Shown: one piece after another, positions 11,166 to 23,237 of the stretch | How the letters are laid out: each line of letters begins with the position of its first letter | How positions within the stretch are numbered: position 1 is the stretch's first letter | The notes under the pieces: generated by a model | The model's input: only the letters and a program-made list of their open reading frames with translations | Database searches by the model: none | Told to the model about the DNA's origin: nothing | From: Tragulus kanchil | Taxonomy: Eukaryota; Chordata; Mammalia; Artiodactyla; Tragulidae | Reading direction: 5' to 3' | NCBI GenBank assembly: GCA_022376925.1 | Contig: JAIOJX010000032.1 | Span: forward strand, 174,727,479-174,791,478 | DNA: 64,000 nucleotides | Program-made: the position numbers and the translations under genes

Positions 11166-14100
11166 GTGAGCTTTGGAAGCAAGTGGCTTCCAACAGGAGG
11201 GAAAATAACTCTGGGAATGGTGTTCCTGGTGAATGGTAGGACATCACAATGCAGTGAAAACCAATGATGCACAGGGTTTCCAGCTATGTGGGAAGGTGCT
11301 TCCAATGGAATATCAAGAGAGAGAAGCACAGACCAGAACTGCATGCAGCAAGAGCTCAATCAGTAGACGTCTGTGTGTCTAAGGCCGCTAAAAACAGATG
11401 GGAAGGGATGATCAGAATGTTAAGGGCACTTTTTTTGGTGGTTTCTAGTCTTCTTCCATACCCTGGTCTGCATCTGTAAAGTTTTCTATGAATACACGAA
11501 GAAAGTGTCCCTTTAAAAATCAGAAGATGCACTGACATTGATTTAAAGTTGTGGTGACTTTGGCTGATTTGAAAGAGATGTGTTTAGCCGGGCACCCTGC
11601 CTCGGGCTCTGCCAAGCTTGTGGCCTCATTAGCTCCTCCCACTTCCCAGAAAACCATTCAGCCCTGAGATGCCACAGGGGGATGCGAGCTGAGAACACTT
11701 GCCTCATTCCCATGGTGACGGATGGCTTACCAACACGGAAGGCTTGGATGCTGTGCATTTGGGAGGCACCTTCTTTTGACTGACGTAATTCCCATCCCGG
11801 GCTCGTGGCCCCATGTTGGGAGTCCGAGGACCACTTCCTCAGGCTCTGCATGGTCCCAAAGGTAGGGGCATTTGTTGAGCTGATGGATCCAACTCTCTGC
11901 TTCTCCTCCACTCCAGAGTCTGCTCCGTCTCTGGCCATGCTCACTTCCGTTCTGATAGAGATGTTAGAAAGATTCCCATCTATCCATGCGGCTCAGAAGA
12001 GGGAGCGTGAGGGGTGTGTGTGTATCTTAGTATTGCAGAAGAGCCTCATTAGATACTCGGATCACGTGCACCCCCAGACAGGGTCTTCCTTTCCTCCTGG
12101 ACTGCCCCTTAGCCTCGGATACCCACAGCAACCTCTGGCAGGCTTGCCTCCCGGAAAAAAAATTATTCTCTTCCCAATTTTCAATTTTTTGATTTCACTC
12201 CTTTTTGGAGAGAGAGAAAGAAAAGGACAGCTCGGCCCGGACTCAGAGCGTCTGGACCCTGCTTGGCACGTCAACTGGAGCCGGCCGGCAGGAAGGGGCT
12301 GAGGGTTCTTCAGAGCCCAAGGCAGTGCCTGGTGGGCACTGGGCCCCCTGCAGAGGTGCCCAGCCACCTGGGGTCCTCTTCCCACTCATCTGCTCAGGGC
12401 CACCAACCGTCATGCGGCCCGGCGCCCGAAAACGAGAGGTAGAATGCTCTGTCCTGAACAGGGCACAGGCGAGGGAAGCAGGAAGCCACGCGGCTGCCTC
12501 CTGACTGTAGATCTCAGATCTTATGATCGGCCCAGGCTGAGAGCAGCGTTCACAAGGGTGTGTGTACAGGTCCTTCCAGCCAGGTGCCTAGCGCGTTCCT
12601 AGCTCGCGAACCCTGTTGCTTCTCCCCCTCTTGCCTGAGGCTCGCTGTTCGTACAGTCAGGGTGATAAACCCGATACCCACCTCCCCAGTGAGGACCCAC
12701 ATCACCTTGGCTAGGAAGACACCTGGCTTCTGCCCAGTGGAAGAGCTCTCGAGGTGTCTCACACAGCCTCGGAAGCCCTTGGCTCGTCAGAGCAGCCGGG
12801 CACCTGTGCACCCTGCTCAACAGAGCTTCTGTTTTATCCGCCTAGAACCCCGAGATCCTTTTTCTGTCCGTGCCTCCCATGAATACAGGGCCTTCTCTTT
12901 GGATGCACAGATCTGCCCAGAGTACAGCTGACCCGTTGAACTTCTGAGGCTCCCTGGAATCCCAGGAGCATGTGTCCAGACAGCTGCATGTGGCGAACCG
13001 TCGAGAGGATGGGCCGCTGCGGAGCACGCGCTTCGCTGGAGAGGCTGTGGCCTGGGCGCTTCCGCTGCGCGCCTCTCATAGCTGTGCTTGTCCCTGGGTG
13101 GGGGACGCGGGAACCTGTCTCCCCGCCACACTGGCCGCTGGCCTGGCTCAGCGGGGGAGGGAGCACGCCCGGGCACTTCAGTTTTCATGGTGGGGGCTGG
13201 CTCGTGCAGCCCTGCGCATTTTCCAAGGTCCAGGAGAGGGTGTCTCCGCGAGCCTCCAAGGGCGCCCCAGCGGAGGAACGCCGGATCCTTTCCTCCGCCT
13301 GGTTGCCTGGTTACAAGTGCATCTGTCAGGAGCCCCCGAGGAGGGGGCTTGGCTGGGGAGACCCGGGGGGGGGGGTCGGGAGATAGTGTCTGCTGCTGGG
13401 AATGCAATGAGTACATTCGATCCTATCTAATTCCCATTTATATTACGCCGGACAGCCTCACTGCCCAGCTGCCCTCTTGAAGCCTCGGACTGTTGGGGTG
13501 TTTTTGATGCATGAATGAAGACTGGGACGTGGGCCAGGGCTTGGCTCATGGGCTTCTCCATCATTTATTAGCTTCTAGTTTTAATTGTTTCCCGACTTCT
13601 TTCCAGATATTTATCTAGGAAGAATCGTCAGGTCTTGCTGCGCGGGGCCGACGCGCGGGGCAGGCTACGGCGGCGGAATGTTAACGGCTCCTCTGGATGG
13701 CGGGCGGGATTTGGTCCAGGAGGTGCTGAAAGAGCACCTAGGGTGTGTCAGGCAGGGCTGGATGATGGAGGGATTCCGGAATGGTTGAGGGGAGGAGCCC
13801 ATTCTAGAGGGATCTGCTGTCCTTTTGGGGAGACCTGGGGATGCCGGTACCAGGAAATGTATTTATATTTAGTCTTGAGCATCATCACTGGGGCTTGTAG
13901 CCCCAGGATGGGTTTGAGCTGTGTTACCTCAGGCAGATTGCTTCACCTCTCTGAGCCTTGGATGCACCGTCTGAACCAAGGCAATGACCCTAATAAGAGT
14001 TAGTGAAGAAACACTAAGGTATGCAGGCTATAGTCTTGGGGTCCCCAGGGGATGTGGGGTAGGTGGTGACAGGGTGCTGGGCTGGGAAGTGTAGGCTGTG

Positions 14101-15050
14101 GGTCTGCTATTTGCCTTTTCCATTCTGATCTCATCTGTGAAATGGGCGTGCTGGGGGGAGGCCCCACAGAAGAGGCGTAGGGAGTGTCCGGGAATCCACT
14201 GATGACGTCCCGTCCTTTTCTTCGGAAGGAGCCCTGGGTCAGAGTGGATCAGCCTGGGGTGGGTTTGTCAGGGGATTCAGAAGGCTGGGTTAGGAACCAG
14301 GGCCTGACTCACTGAATGCACATGTGACTTGGGAAGCCTCTCCACCGGGCAGCCTCAGTTTCCCCATCGGGTACCGCGGGAAGGGCTGGATGACCTTGCC
14401 ATTGCCTGCCTTAGTTTTACGCTTTGAGTGGCCGTGGGCAGCCACGAGTAAGCCCTGGGCCACCGGCTCCTCACCTTGTGAGAGCACTCGCCTTGTGGGG
14501 TGAAGTGTCTCAGCTGACCTGGTGCCCACGAGTGCCCAGGGCCCCCGAGGGTCTGTCGGCTCCGGAGGGCTGCCGTTGGCCCTGTGGTTAAGAGGATCGG
14601 CGCATGGGCCCCCAGTCCAGGCCTGGGTCTCTACTCCCTTCCTTCCTGCAAGACCTGGACTCAAGCACCTAAACCCTTCGATGCTCAGTTTTCTTCCTGT
14701 GAGACAGAGAACTCGCTTCCTCTTGGGGCCATTTCACAGACAAGGAATGCTGCACTGGACAGTGGGTCCAGAGGTGTCAGTGCCTGGCCCGTGGTCACCG
14801 GTTAAGCACTGCCATGTCAGCAGCAGAAGCGTTGGGCCTCGTGCCTGGCTCAGGATGCAGGGGGCGGGACTGGACGGCGTCCAGAATGGCCCAGAGGGCA
14901 ATCGGCTGCCTCTGTGGTGGGAGGCTTGTCCAGAAGCCCCTGCTCCTTGGCTGGCCAGGTCAGGCGTGGGCCGTCCACTGCCTGCTCCCCGGTGGCTGGG
15001 ACGGTCTGGGGCCGAGAGCCTTTGCTCTGTGCTCAGGCTCAAAACGGGGG
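11166..15050. other. Intron with MIR relics and an AT-rich island
   Basis: No gene seen. MIR-like relics occur at about 13895-13990 (TTACCTCAGGCAGATTGCTTCACCTCTCTGAGCC), 14305-14395 and 14640-14750. A block at 13390-13640 (ATTCCCATTTATATTACGCC..ATCATTTATTAGCTTC..TTTTAATTG) is AT-rich and repeat-free, so it is a candidate conserved element. The rest is unremarkable GC-rich sequence. Confidence 0.45.
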
Positions 15051-15275
15051 CATCCCAGGTGGCGCTAAAGATAGGTAAAGAACCCATCTGCCAGTGCAGG
15101 AGATGTAAGAGACACGGGTTCGATCCCTGGGTCAGGAAGATTCCCTTGGAGGAGGGCAAGGCTACCCACTCCAGTGTTCTTGCCTGGAGAATCTCATGGA
15201 CAGAGGAGCCTGGCTGGCTACAGTCCATGGGGCAAAAAGAGTCGGACACGACTGAAGTGGCTGAGCACGCATGTA
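15051..15275 (+). mobile_element. Bov-tA-type SINE
   Basis: CATCCCAGGTGGCGCTAAAG, box B GGTTCGATCC, GGAAGATTCCCTTGGAGGAGGGCA, CCAGTGTTCTTGCCTGGAGAATC and GAGTCGGACACGACTGAAG occur in order. Near full length, young-looking. Confidence 0.92.
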
Positions 15276-18200
15276 CGCAGATTCCAAAGAGGGGGGACAG
15301 GTGACCAGTGTGGTGGCCCTGCCGGTCGCCCTGAGCATTCCGATGTTGCTTCTTCCCTGTCATGTGGGGAGAATTCTGGTGAGGACCAGGTGTTTCATGT
15401 GTGGGGAGACACACATTTCTCACTGACTTCTCAAGGAAACAGGGATTCCTTGAATTTCCAGTTTGCTGAGGCGCCATATTGGTTGCCAGAAACCATCAGC
15501 AAAGGGCCTGTAAATCTGCAGGAAGAACTGATTTGGAGTGGGTGCAGGAAATGGGGGAGAAAATCCCCTTCGCTTTGTTAGGTTGTTTCTTGCATGTGAG
15601 GTTTAAAATCCATTTTAGATTTGCTTTCAAAACACAGACTCCTTCTGAAAGTTGGCCCCAGTGGTTGAAATGAAAAGATCCCAGACATGATTAAAACGTG
15701 GTGATGTCAAGCTGTCTTCGGGGTCTGGACCAGAACTTCTGCTCCTGGTGGAGGTTGTGAATGTGTGTGTTTGGCTGTTGTTTCTTCGCTCCGTTTCACT
15801 TACTACGTTAGCTTTGGGCTTAGTAATTTATTTTATTTTTTAGAAGGGAAGCGCTTTTGCAGAAAAGGGTGGTGAGAGGATTGTGGGGGGAGGTCAGCCC
15901 TCTGCAGCCGGAATCTGAGTTCTCTAGCATGTGGTGCCAAGTTGATGGTTATTATTCCCCAAGAAAATAATGTCCTTTTTTTTTTTCTTGCTTTTAACAT
16001 TCTGCCCTTGGCATCTGTTCCAGGCATTGTGGACGATCGTAGCCTGTGTTCTGACAATGGGTTAAAGCAAGCACTTATTGAAAAGCATTCTCTACTTAAT
16101 TACATTTCCTTCTTCTGGAAGCTATTTTAATTTTTTTTATAATCACATGTTAATTGTGTATTAGCGGGGCCTTTCTGATTAGTTGAAAACATAATGAAAC
16201 CTTTGTAAACAACACAGAGAGAAAGAAAGAGGAACGTGTGAAGCAGAGACAGTGGTGACGAGCCAGTTCTGAGAGGATTTCTTGGTGCCAGGGAGGGGTG
16301 GAAAGGGTACCTGGAAGTCCCTTTGTTGAGTGACAGCGCCTTTGATGGGAAGGGTGGGACCATGGCTACTGGTCAGTGATGGAGAGGGGTCAGCTCATGA
16401 GTGCTCCCTCTTTGCCTCCTCCCTCCTAGCCTCAGCCTGCTGTCATTCATTCCATTCAATCACTCATTCACTCATTCATTCAGTGACTCGTGTGTCCCCG
16501 TTCTTACCCATCAGTACCTTCCTCTATTGGGCACTGACCAGATGTATGATTCTTCAAACGCCTGCCCTAGGTCCTCAGTACAGGTAATTAACCCCATTCA
16601 TGGAGAAGGAAGCCAGAGCTTAGTGTTGCGCTCACACATTCCCATTCAACCAAGGCTACCAAGATCCAGATCTGTCAGGCCCCTGTGGGGTTCCGAGGTG
16701 GCCATGTCCCTTCCCACCCAAGCTTCAGCAGGTCCAGAGATCATCTGGTACGTGTGTGAGCAGTGGGAGAGACAGAGAAGTCCCTGGGGCTGGCTCTGCG
16801 TGTGTGTGTGTGTGTTGGGGGTGGCAGTGGCAAGGCGACAGGTAGCCGGAGCATGCTGGCGCTGTTTTACTTTCTGCCTTTTAGCAGCCTGATTGAAAGC
16901 ACCGGCCCCAGCTCACAATCCCCAAGGTGGCAAGAGGGGCCCCGAAAGCCCGGCTGTGCTCGCTGTGTGGAGGGCCGGGCTCGCGGTGGTTTGCTGTTCC
17001 CGGGCTGCCGTCAGGGAAGTGTGGCCAGGGCGCGTCAGAGGAGAGTGCTACTGTGTGAGCGCCAGGTTACCGTGCAGGCTCCAAGGAAACGCGGCCAAGA
17101 CAGTGCTGTGAACCGCCGCCAAGCCAAACACGCGCGTTCCGTCCAGTGCAGCCAGCGCACTTCTGCAAATAGAGGAAAAATTGACTTTCTGATTTGGAGT
17201 GTTTCTACAACTAAGACGAATCACTCCAGTGATTGTTCTAAAAATATTCCGGAGGCGGCACGTCCTCCGAGGCCCCGGGACTCCGAGTGGTCCTTAATTG
17301 TACTTTTTATTTAATCTCTCCGGATGGCGTGTGCGTGTTTTAATGGACTTAAGCTTGCATGGTCATCCTCCCCGCGGCCCCACCCCCAGCGGGTCAGGAT
17401 TGCTGCCGCGTCAGAGAGTGGTGTGCGCTGCAGAAATTGTATTTTTATCTCTTTGACTTCAGGAAGGATATTTGGGGTTTCATCTCCTGCAGCCGCTGCT
17501 GCAGGCTCACGTCTGAGCAGCTGAATCTAGGGCAGCCCCGGACGTCCTGGCGCGGGTGGCCGAGCCCAGTCCTGGAGGGAGGTGTCTGCCCCGCGGAGGG
17601 GGGCGGGCGGGGGGAAGGGGTCCTGACCCGGCGGCTGCCCTTGCTCTCCCTCTGCATGGCCAGGGTGGCATTTCCCCGAGGCCAGCCACAGAGCTCACTG
17701 GGAGCCCTGGGCACGCGCACCTCCCGGCCGTGCTGGAATCCACACGATTTCTCTAAGGATGCGACCGCCTGGGAGTCCACCAGTCCTCTTGCTGCCCAGC
17801 GTCAGGGGTGAGGCCCCCCTCTCCCCCTGGTCTCAGAGTTTCTCCCCACCCTCTTCCTCCTCCCTTTCGCCCCCTGCCCCGCCCTGATTCCGCTTTCCTC
17901 TGACAGTCATCAGCTTTGCTAGGTTTGCTCCTGCGAAAGGCTGTTGCTTTCGCTGCAGCGTCTAGCTCAGGACGGGCCCCTCCGGCACTGCTGGCCTTTG
18001 GGGCTGGGCTGTTCTTTGCAGGAGGAAGTTCAGCAGCATCCTGGCCTCTACTCACGAGATGCCGGTAGCACCCCACCTCCTGCTCATGGCCGTCGAGAGC
18101 ATCTCCAGACGTTGCCAAAGTGCTCGACAGTGGCAGAGGAGTCCTCAGGGAGAACCACAGTTCTAGCGCATTTTAAATTTTTTCCAAAGTGGCAATTGCT

Positions 18201-21200
18201 ACAGCCAGGAAGAGGACTGGGAGATATTCGTACCTATTTTTAGGCTCACGAATCACCAATAATAATAGGGTGGAATGAAAGGCCTGGGAGATGGAGAGTG
18301 AGTTCCCACGGTTGGATCTTTCCCCAGTGTGTTTCTGAAGGACGTCATAGGACAAGCCCCTCTGAAGGCCGGCGGGTGGTGGGTGAGGTGGGGAAGCTGC
18401 GGGCCCCGCGGTTCCTGCAGGATCTGGAAGAGCCAGTCCCGCACCTTCGGTCATTCAGCCACTTTCCTGTAAGAAACGTTTTTCGCAGGCTGAGCGGATG
18501 AGACAGGTGGGATAGACTCAGGCACCTGGTGGTCTCAGTGGTAAGTGGGCAGTTCTGGGGAGTCTGCTGGTGCTAAGGCGGTGTCACCTGTGTTGCCCTC
18601 GCTCCCCTCCTCTGCCCCTCGGCCTCCCTGCTTCCCGGAGAGGCTGTTTCCCCGTGTGGGCAGTGCAGCCTGGCCTGCTTGCAGGCGGGGCCTCGTCTGG
18701 TGACTCCAGCTGTCCCCATCCATGAGAACTCTGTGGCTTTCAACGTTGATGCATTCACAGGCATCCGGAAAGGTCGGGCGCCAGGTGCTGGGTTTCATTT
18801 CACCCATCCGCAGCCCGTCTTTGAGAAATCTAGAGCTGGGCGGTCAGAGGGTTTCGGGCTGGGCCTCTCTGGAGCACCACGGGCCAAGTCTGCCTGTGAC
18901 AGCATGCGAGCCATTTCCTGAGCTCAGCCAAAGCCCGGGCTTCCTCCGGCTTCTCCCCGCCAGCTGGCCGCCTGAGCCAACCTCGAGGTGCCGAGCCATT
19001 TGGAATCCACGGGACCCCACCTCCCCTGGGGCCCGGGCCCCGGCTTCAGAGCCTCTAGTGCAAAGCCCACGGACTGTCCTGGGGCCTCGTGGCTGCGGGC
19101 GTGCCGTCGGCGGGGGAGACGGCCCCTTGCCCTGCCCGCCCCCCACCTCCTGTTCTCTCCACCTCCTTTGTCACCAGCCAGCCTTCTCTGGTCCCTACAC
19201 ATTTCCTCCAGCCCTTGGCATTGCTGCCATCTCCCTCTGCCCTCGCGGGGTGGGAGGGTGGGCAGCACTGAGCCAGCCATGGCAGGAGGCGCATCTTGCC
19301 AACCCAGGACTCTGGCTGGGTCTAGCCACGGGGCTACCCAGCTGTGTTGCTGGTGTTTGGAGAGAGGCCAAGGGGTGAGCCTGGTGTCATTCTCTCCCCC
19401 ACCCGCGCACGTGTGTGTGTGTGTCTGCATATACCCTTGTGTTTTCACGTGAACCTGTATGCAGCAGGTGCGAGGGTGCTGGACGTCTCTTTTTTATAAC
19501 CTCCCGTGCTGTTCTGCCTGTCTCCAGATCCTCTGGTTTTCTGATCGCAGAGGGTATCCGGAAGCTTCGGTGCTGTGAGCGGTGCCTGGCGAGGATGACC
19601 ATCTCCCCGCTGCCCGCGGGTTGGAGGGAGCTGGCACCGCGGCAGAGGCGAGGCGCTGCAGACGTGCCGCAGGTTTTTCATATGGAAATGTGAAATAATG
19701 GGGTGATTAAATAGAGCTGTATATTAAAGTACATCTGACATTAGAATTACCATAATGTGCTGTAGCCTTAGGCTGAGTACTTTATTTGCCATCTGCGTCG
19801 GCCCAAAATCCCCCGGGGAAGCGCTAAAATATTCTGAATAAACTCAGCTCGAGTTCTTATTGAGAGTAAAATACCATTTGTGGCAAGGCGTATTGATTCG
19901 TCTTAATTGTGGTGCAGAAAAGAACATTCACTCGCTGATGACTTTGTGCTTGGTGACAAGCTGGCTGGAGTGACTCTAACACTGCAGTTGGTTAACCTGG
20001 ACAGGGCCGGGCGGGCACCTCGGCTCCAGCCCGGATGCCAAGGTGCCACCCGGAGCGCAGCACAGGTGGGGCTCCCGGCCAGCCCCTGCTGTCCTCGGGA
20101 GGGCGCCGGGGAGCAGGGCGGCCACGTGGGGCTGGAGGCCCCTCCCTCCGCCCGGCCTTGGCCACCTGCAGCCTGGAGGTACTGACCGGCCGGGAGAGAT
20201 GGTGTGTTGAAGGTTGTCCCGGAGGGTCACGACCTCAGTCTTGACTCTTGGTTGCAGGGACATAGTAGGTGTATATAAAAGAAGAAAACAAACAAACAAA
20301 CAAAAGGCAAAGAAAACAAGAAAGGATTCCGCCCACCCAGGCAAAGCCAAGCTTGGTTGGTTACTGTTAGTGGTGGTGGGATCTGGTAAGAGCCCCCGCA
20401 GCCCTTTGGGGACGGGCATTGGAAGGGCTTACGCATTAAATATAAATGAGTCGTCGGTGGGAAAACACTTGGTGATCCACACAGCGCTGCCCCATTCACA
20501 AGGTCCACTTTTCACCCTATAATTGCCCATCATTATACACAATTTAAATATTCAAACATTCTCCACAAACCTTGGGCTAGCGTGTTTTTATTACAAATTC
20601 AGAACAAGGGAATAACCTTTAACTTCAGAGACAAATGAGGCAAATTTACAAGTGCGCGTCTGCTGTTTTCTTGTGTTTTATCAATCCCCGCGGACCCTCA
20701 CACTTTTGCTGGAACGCCACTCAGAACAATATACATCCATTACGGCTCGTTGGTGGCGTGTGGCTGAGTCCCCTCTGCGTCAGGCTCTGCGTGGCGTCGA
20801 CGGTCTCCTCCGAGCTCACCGTACACGCCGTCGAGATGAGATGCACTGTCCTGCGATTCTTCTTGGGGGTGGAATATGGAGATTTTTGTGGATTTAAGGA
20901 AAGGGAGGATGGAGACCCGCCTTGTGAAGGAAGTCTGAAATTTCGGAGAGGGGAGACTTCCTGGCTCAGCCAGAACGTGTGCATGAGATGCGCTTGGCAT
21001 GTGCACACGTGTGTACACGCTAGGGTTCACACGCACAAGCAGCTTCACCGTGTGCTTGGTTTTGCCTGTTTATTTCTTAATTCACTCTGTATTTTTCCAT
21101 TAAGTGATAAGGATGATTTGCTCTATGCTTCCTTTTCATGTTCTTTGCTAAATTCCTGTCCCCAGCATTCTAGAATTCTTTCAGAAAACCAGGCTGGGGA

Positions 21201-21350
21201 GGAGGACGTTCGTCTGTCAGCCCGCTAGCACCCACTGGGAAAGCGTAGGTTCTTTGCAGAGAAGTCTTCAGAAAAGCAGATTTATTCTTCTGTCTCAGGG
21301 AAGACATGTTGTTTCTAATGCGTTGGAATGCCTACTGCAAAGTAGAGGGC
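15276..21350. other. Long unique intron stretch with several AT-rich islands
   Basis: No gene or ruminant SINE recognised. Repeat-free AT-rich islands stand out at 15940-16190, 17160-17340, 18160-18270, 19670-19990 and 20515-20680. A CATT-rich simple stretch is at 16440-16490, (GT)n at 16798-16815 and 19409-19424, and AAAC repeats at 20285-20304. The remainder is GC-rich. Confidence 0.4.
19670..19990. promoter_or_regulatory. Candidate conserved intronic element
   Basis: A repeat-free run with TTTCATATGGAAATG (ATATGGAAAT, octamer-like), GATTAAAT, AGAATTACC, a GCTGAGTACTTTATTTGCC stretch and CGTCTTAATTG. It is flanked by GC-rich sequence. Compositional judgement only. Confidence 0.35.
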
Positions 21351-21510
21351 TTTTCGGGTGGCTCAGATGGTACAGAATCCACCTGCAGTGCGAGAGGCCT
21401 GGGTTCGATTCCCGGGTTGAGAAGATCCCCTGGAGAAGGGAAAGGCTACCCCCTCCAGGATAGTGGCCTGCGAATTCCACGGCTCATCCGTGGATTGGCA
21501 GGTAGGAGGG
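21351..21510 (+). mobile_element. Bov-tA-type SINE, 3' truncated
   Basis: TTCGGGTGGCTCAGATGGTACAGAATCCACC, GGTTCGATTCCCGGG and GATCCCCTGGAGAAGGGAAAGGCTACC are present. The tail is short and rearranged after AATTCCACGG. Confidence 0.85.
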
Positions 21511-23237
21511 CTGCTGCTGTATAAAGATCCTCTGGAGGAACGGGCTGCAGGTTTCTGAGAATGGCGCGTCAGTGTCCTGCCTCCAGCTGCTCATCTGACT
21601 CGTAAACACCACGGCTCTCACCCGGCCCCGAGATGCCCCTGCAGTCAGCGGTGCTGCTTTGTTTCAGGGCCGGGCGGCTGCTTCCTGAGCCTGCACTGCA
21701 CACCTGGTGTGACCACAGAATCGAGCAGTTGAAATCGAGACTGTTTGGGGGAAATCTGGGGCGCACAGTGCCTGCAGCTGTGGTTCGGTTTCAACACCGT
21801 TCCACTGAGAGTCTGGGCCGACCCGTTCGCGAAGGTGGCTTCACAGCCTCGGGCGCTCCGGCGAGAGGCTCGCTGGAATAACGCAACTGGGACTGGAGGG
21901 CGTGACTGAGAAGCCACCTCGCTTCCCAGGCTGGTGGTCCTCACGGACTGGACTTGAAGTCCTCTCTGTGTTCTCTACCCCCTCGTTTCCTGTCTTAACA
22001 CCTTATGGTTTCACAGTTCGGGCAGGTCTGATCTGAAACCAAGCTCTCCTGGAGGTTCATCTCCATCCTTTCCTTGTTCTGAGATTTTGTTATACCAAAC
22101 AGTTCGTGATTCGAGTAGGCCTCGAGTGAGGGCTTGAACGCCTTCATTTTTTTAAAAAAATCAAAGTTTTCTTTGTGATGGAATTTGGTCTCTCAGCGGC
22201 TCAGTTTTCTCGCGTGTTTTCAGACCGTGCCCCTTCTTCAGCCCAGGTCCTCCCCTCCGCAGACCCAGGCTCCCGCCTCCACGCCTTCGTGCCTGCAGTT
22301 TCCCCCGCACGGCACACTCTTTCCTTTCTTCCTCTGCAGCCTCAGCTCCTGTTTCCTTCTGAGCTCAGCGCCAGGGCCTCCTCTTGGGAGAAGTCTCCCC
22401 ATCCTCACCACTGTCGGCCTCTCTCCTGTTCTGGGTGCTGGCGCACCCTCTTTAGTGGCCTCGTGCTCGGAGCCCTTGCTGGGCGCTTGTGGAGTCAGTA
22501 GCCTCTCGCCCTGGACCGCAGGCTCCGCGCGGGCGCCCCTCGGCTGGACGCGGGCCTGGCCCACAGCACGCGCGGCCTGCCTGTGTGAAGGGAGGAAGGC
22601 AGGAAGGAGCGAAGGAGCAGAGGTGTGGAGCAGGGCCTCCCGGCTTTCGCTCCATCGGTATGGTTTCTGGATGCAGACATCGTGTGACCTTGAGTGTTGT
22701 TCTGAAGGGGTCCCTGGCCTTTTAGGAAGAGAAGAAGGATGCCGAGCGCAGGGCACCTTCTCCAGGCTGCCTGTTTAGCCCCGGGCGTGGATGGCGCATG
22801 AGGGTGGGTGCACGCGACCCCATGCTGGAAACCCTGCAGGACCAGCGGGGGATGCACGGATGGAAGCGTTTGCAGAATTCTCTGCAGATCCTGGCCTTTC
22901 TCATCGCCTCTCCCTGCCTGCCTCCCCTTGCCTCCTTCTGCAGCCCCAGAGCTGCTTCCTCCCTGGTGCACCTGAGGGTGCTTGTGCAGGGCCCCCAGCC
23001 TGGGTCTGGGCAGGTGCCGCTTTCCCCGTGTCCGGCTGGAACTCACCTCCGCATGGCGTCTCCTGCCTGCCTTCTCCTGGGATGCGTCGAGGGTGCTCGG
23101 TAGATCCGGCGCTGCCTCGGAATCCTTTGTGTCACAGCGTGGCCCAGGCCTGCTCCCCGACCCCATGGGGGCCTCCTGGGGCGGGGGGGTCGTGGCTGAT
23201 CCCTCCAAGTAGGTCCTCCCGTGGGTCCTGGCACCTC
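21511..23237. other. Unique intron, no recognised element
   Basis: Mixed to GC-rich sequence. C/T-rich stretches at 22210-22400 and 22900-22960. No gene, RNA or repeat family recognised. Confidence 0.45.
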
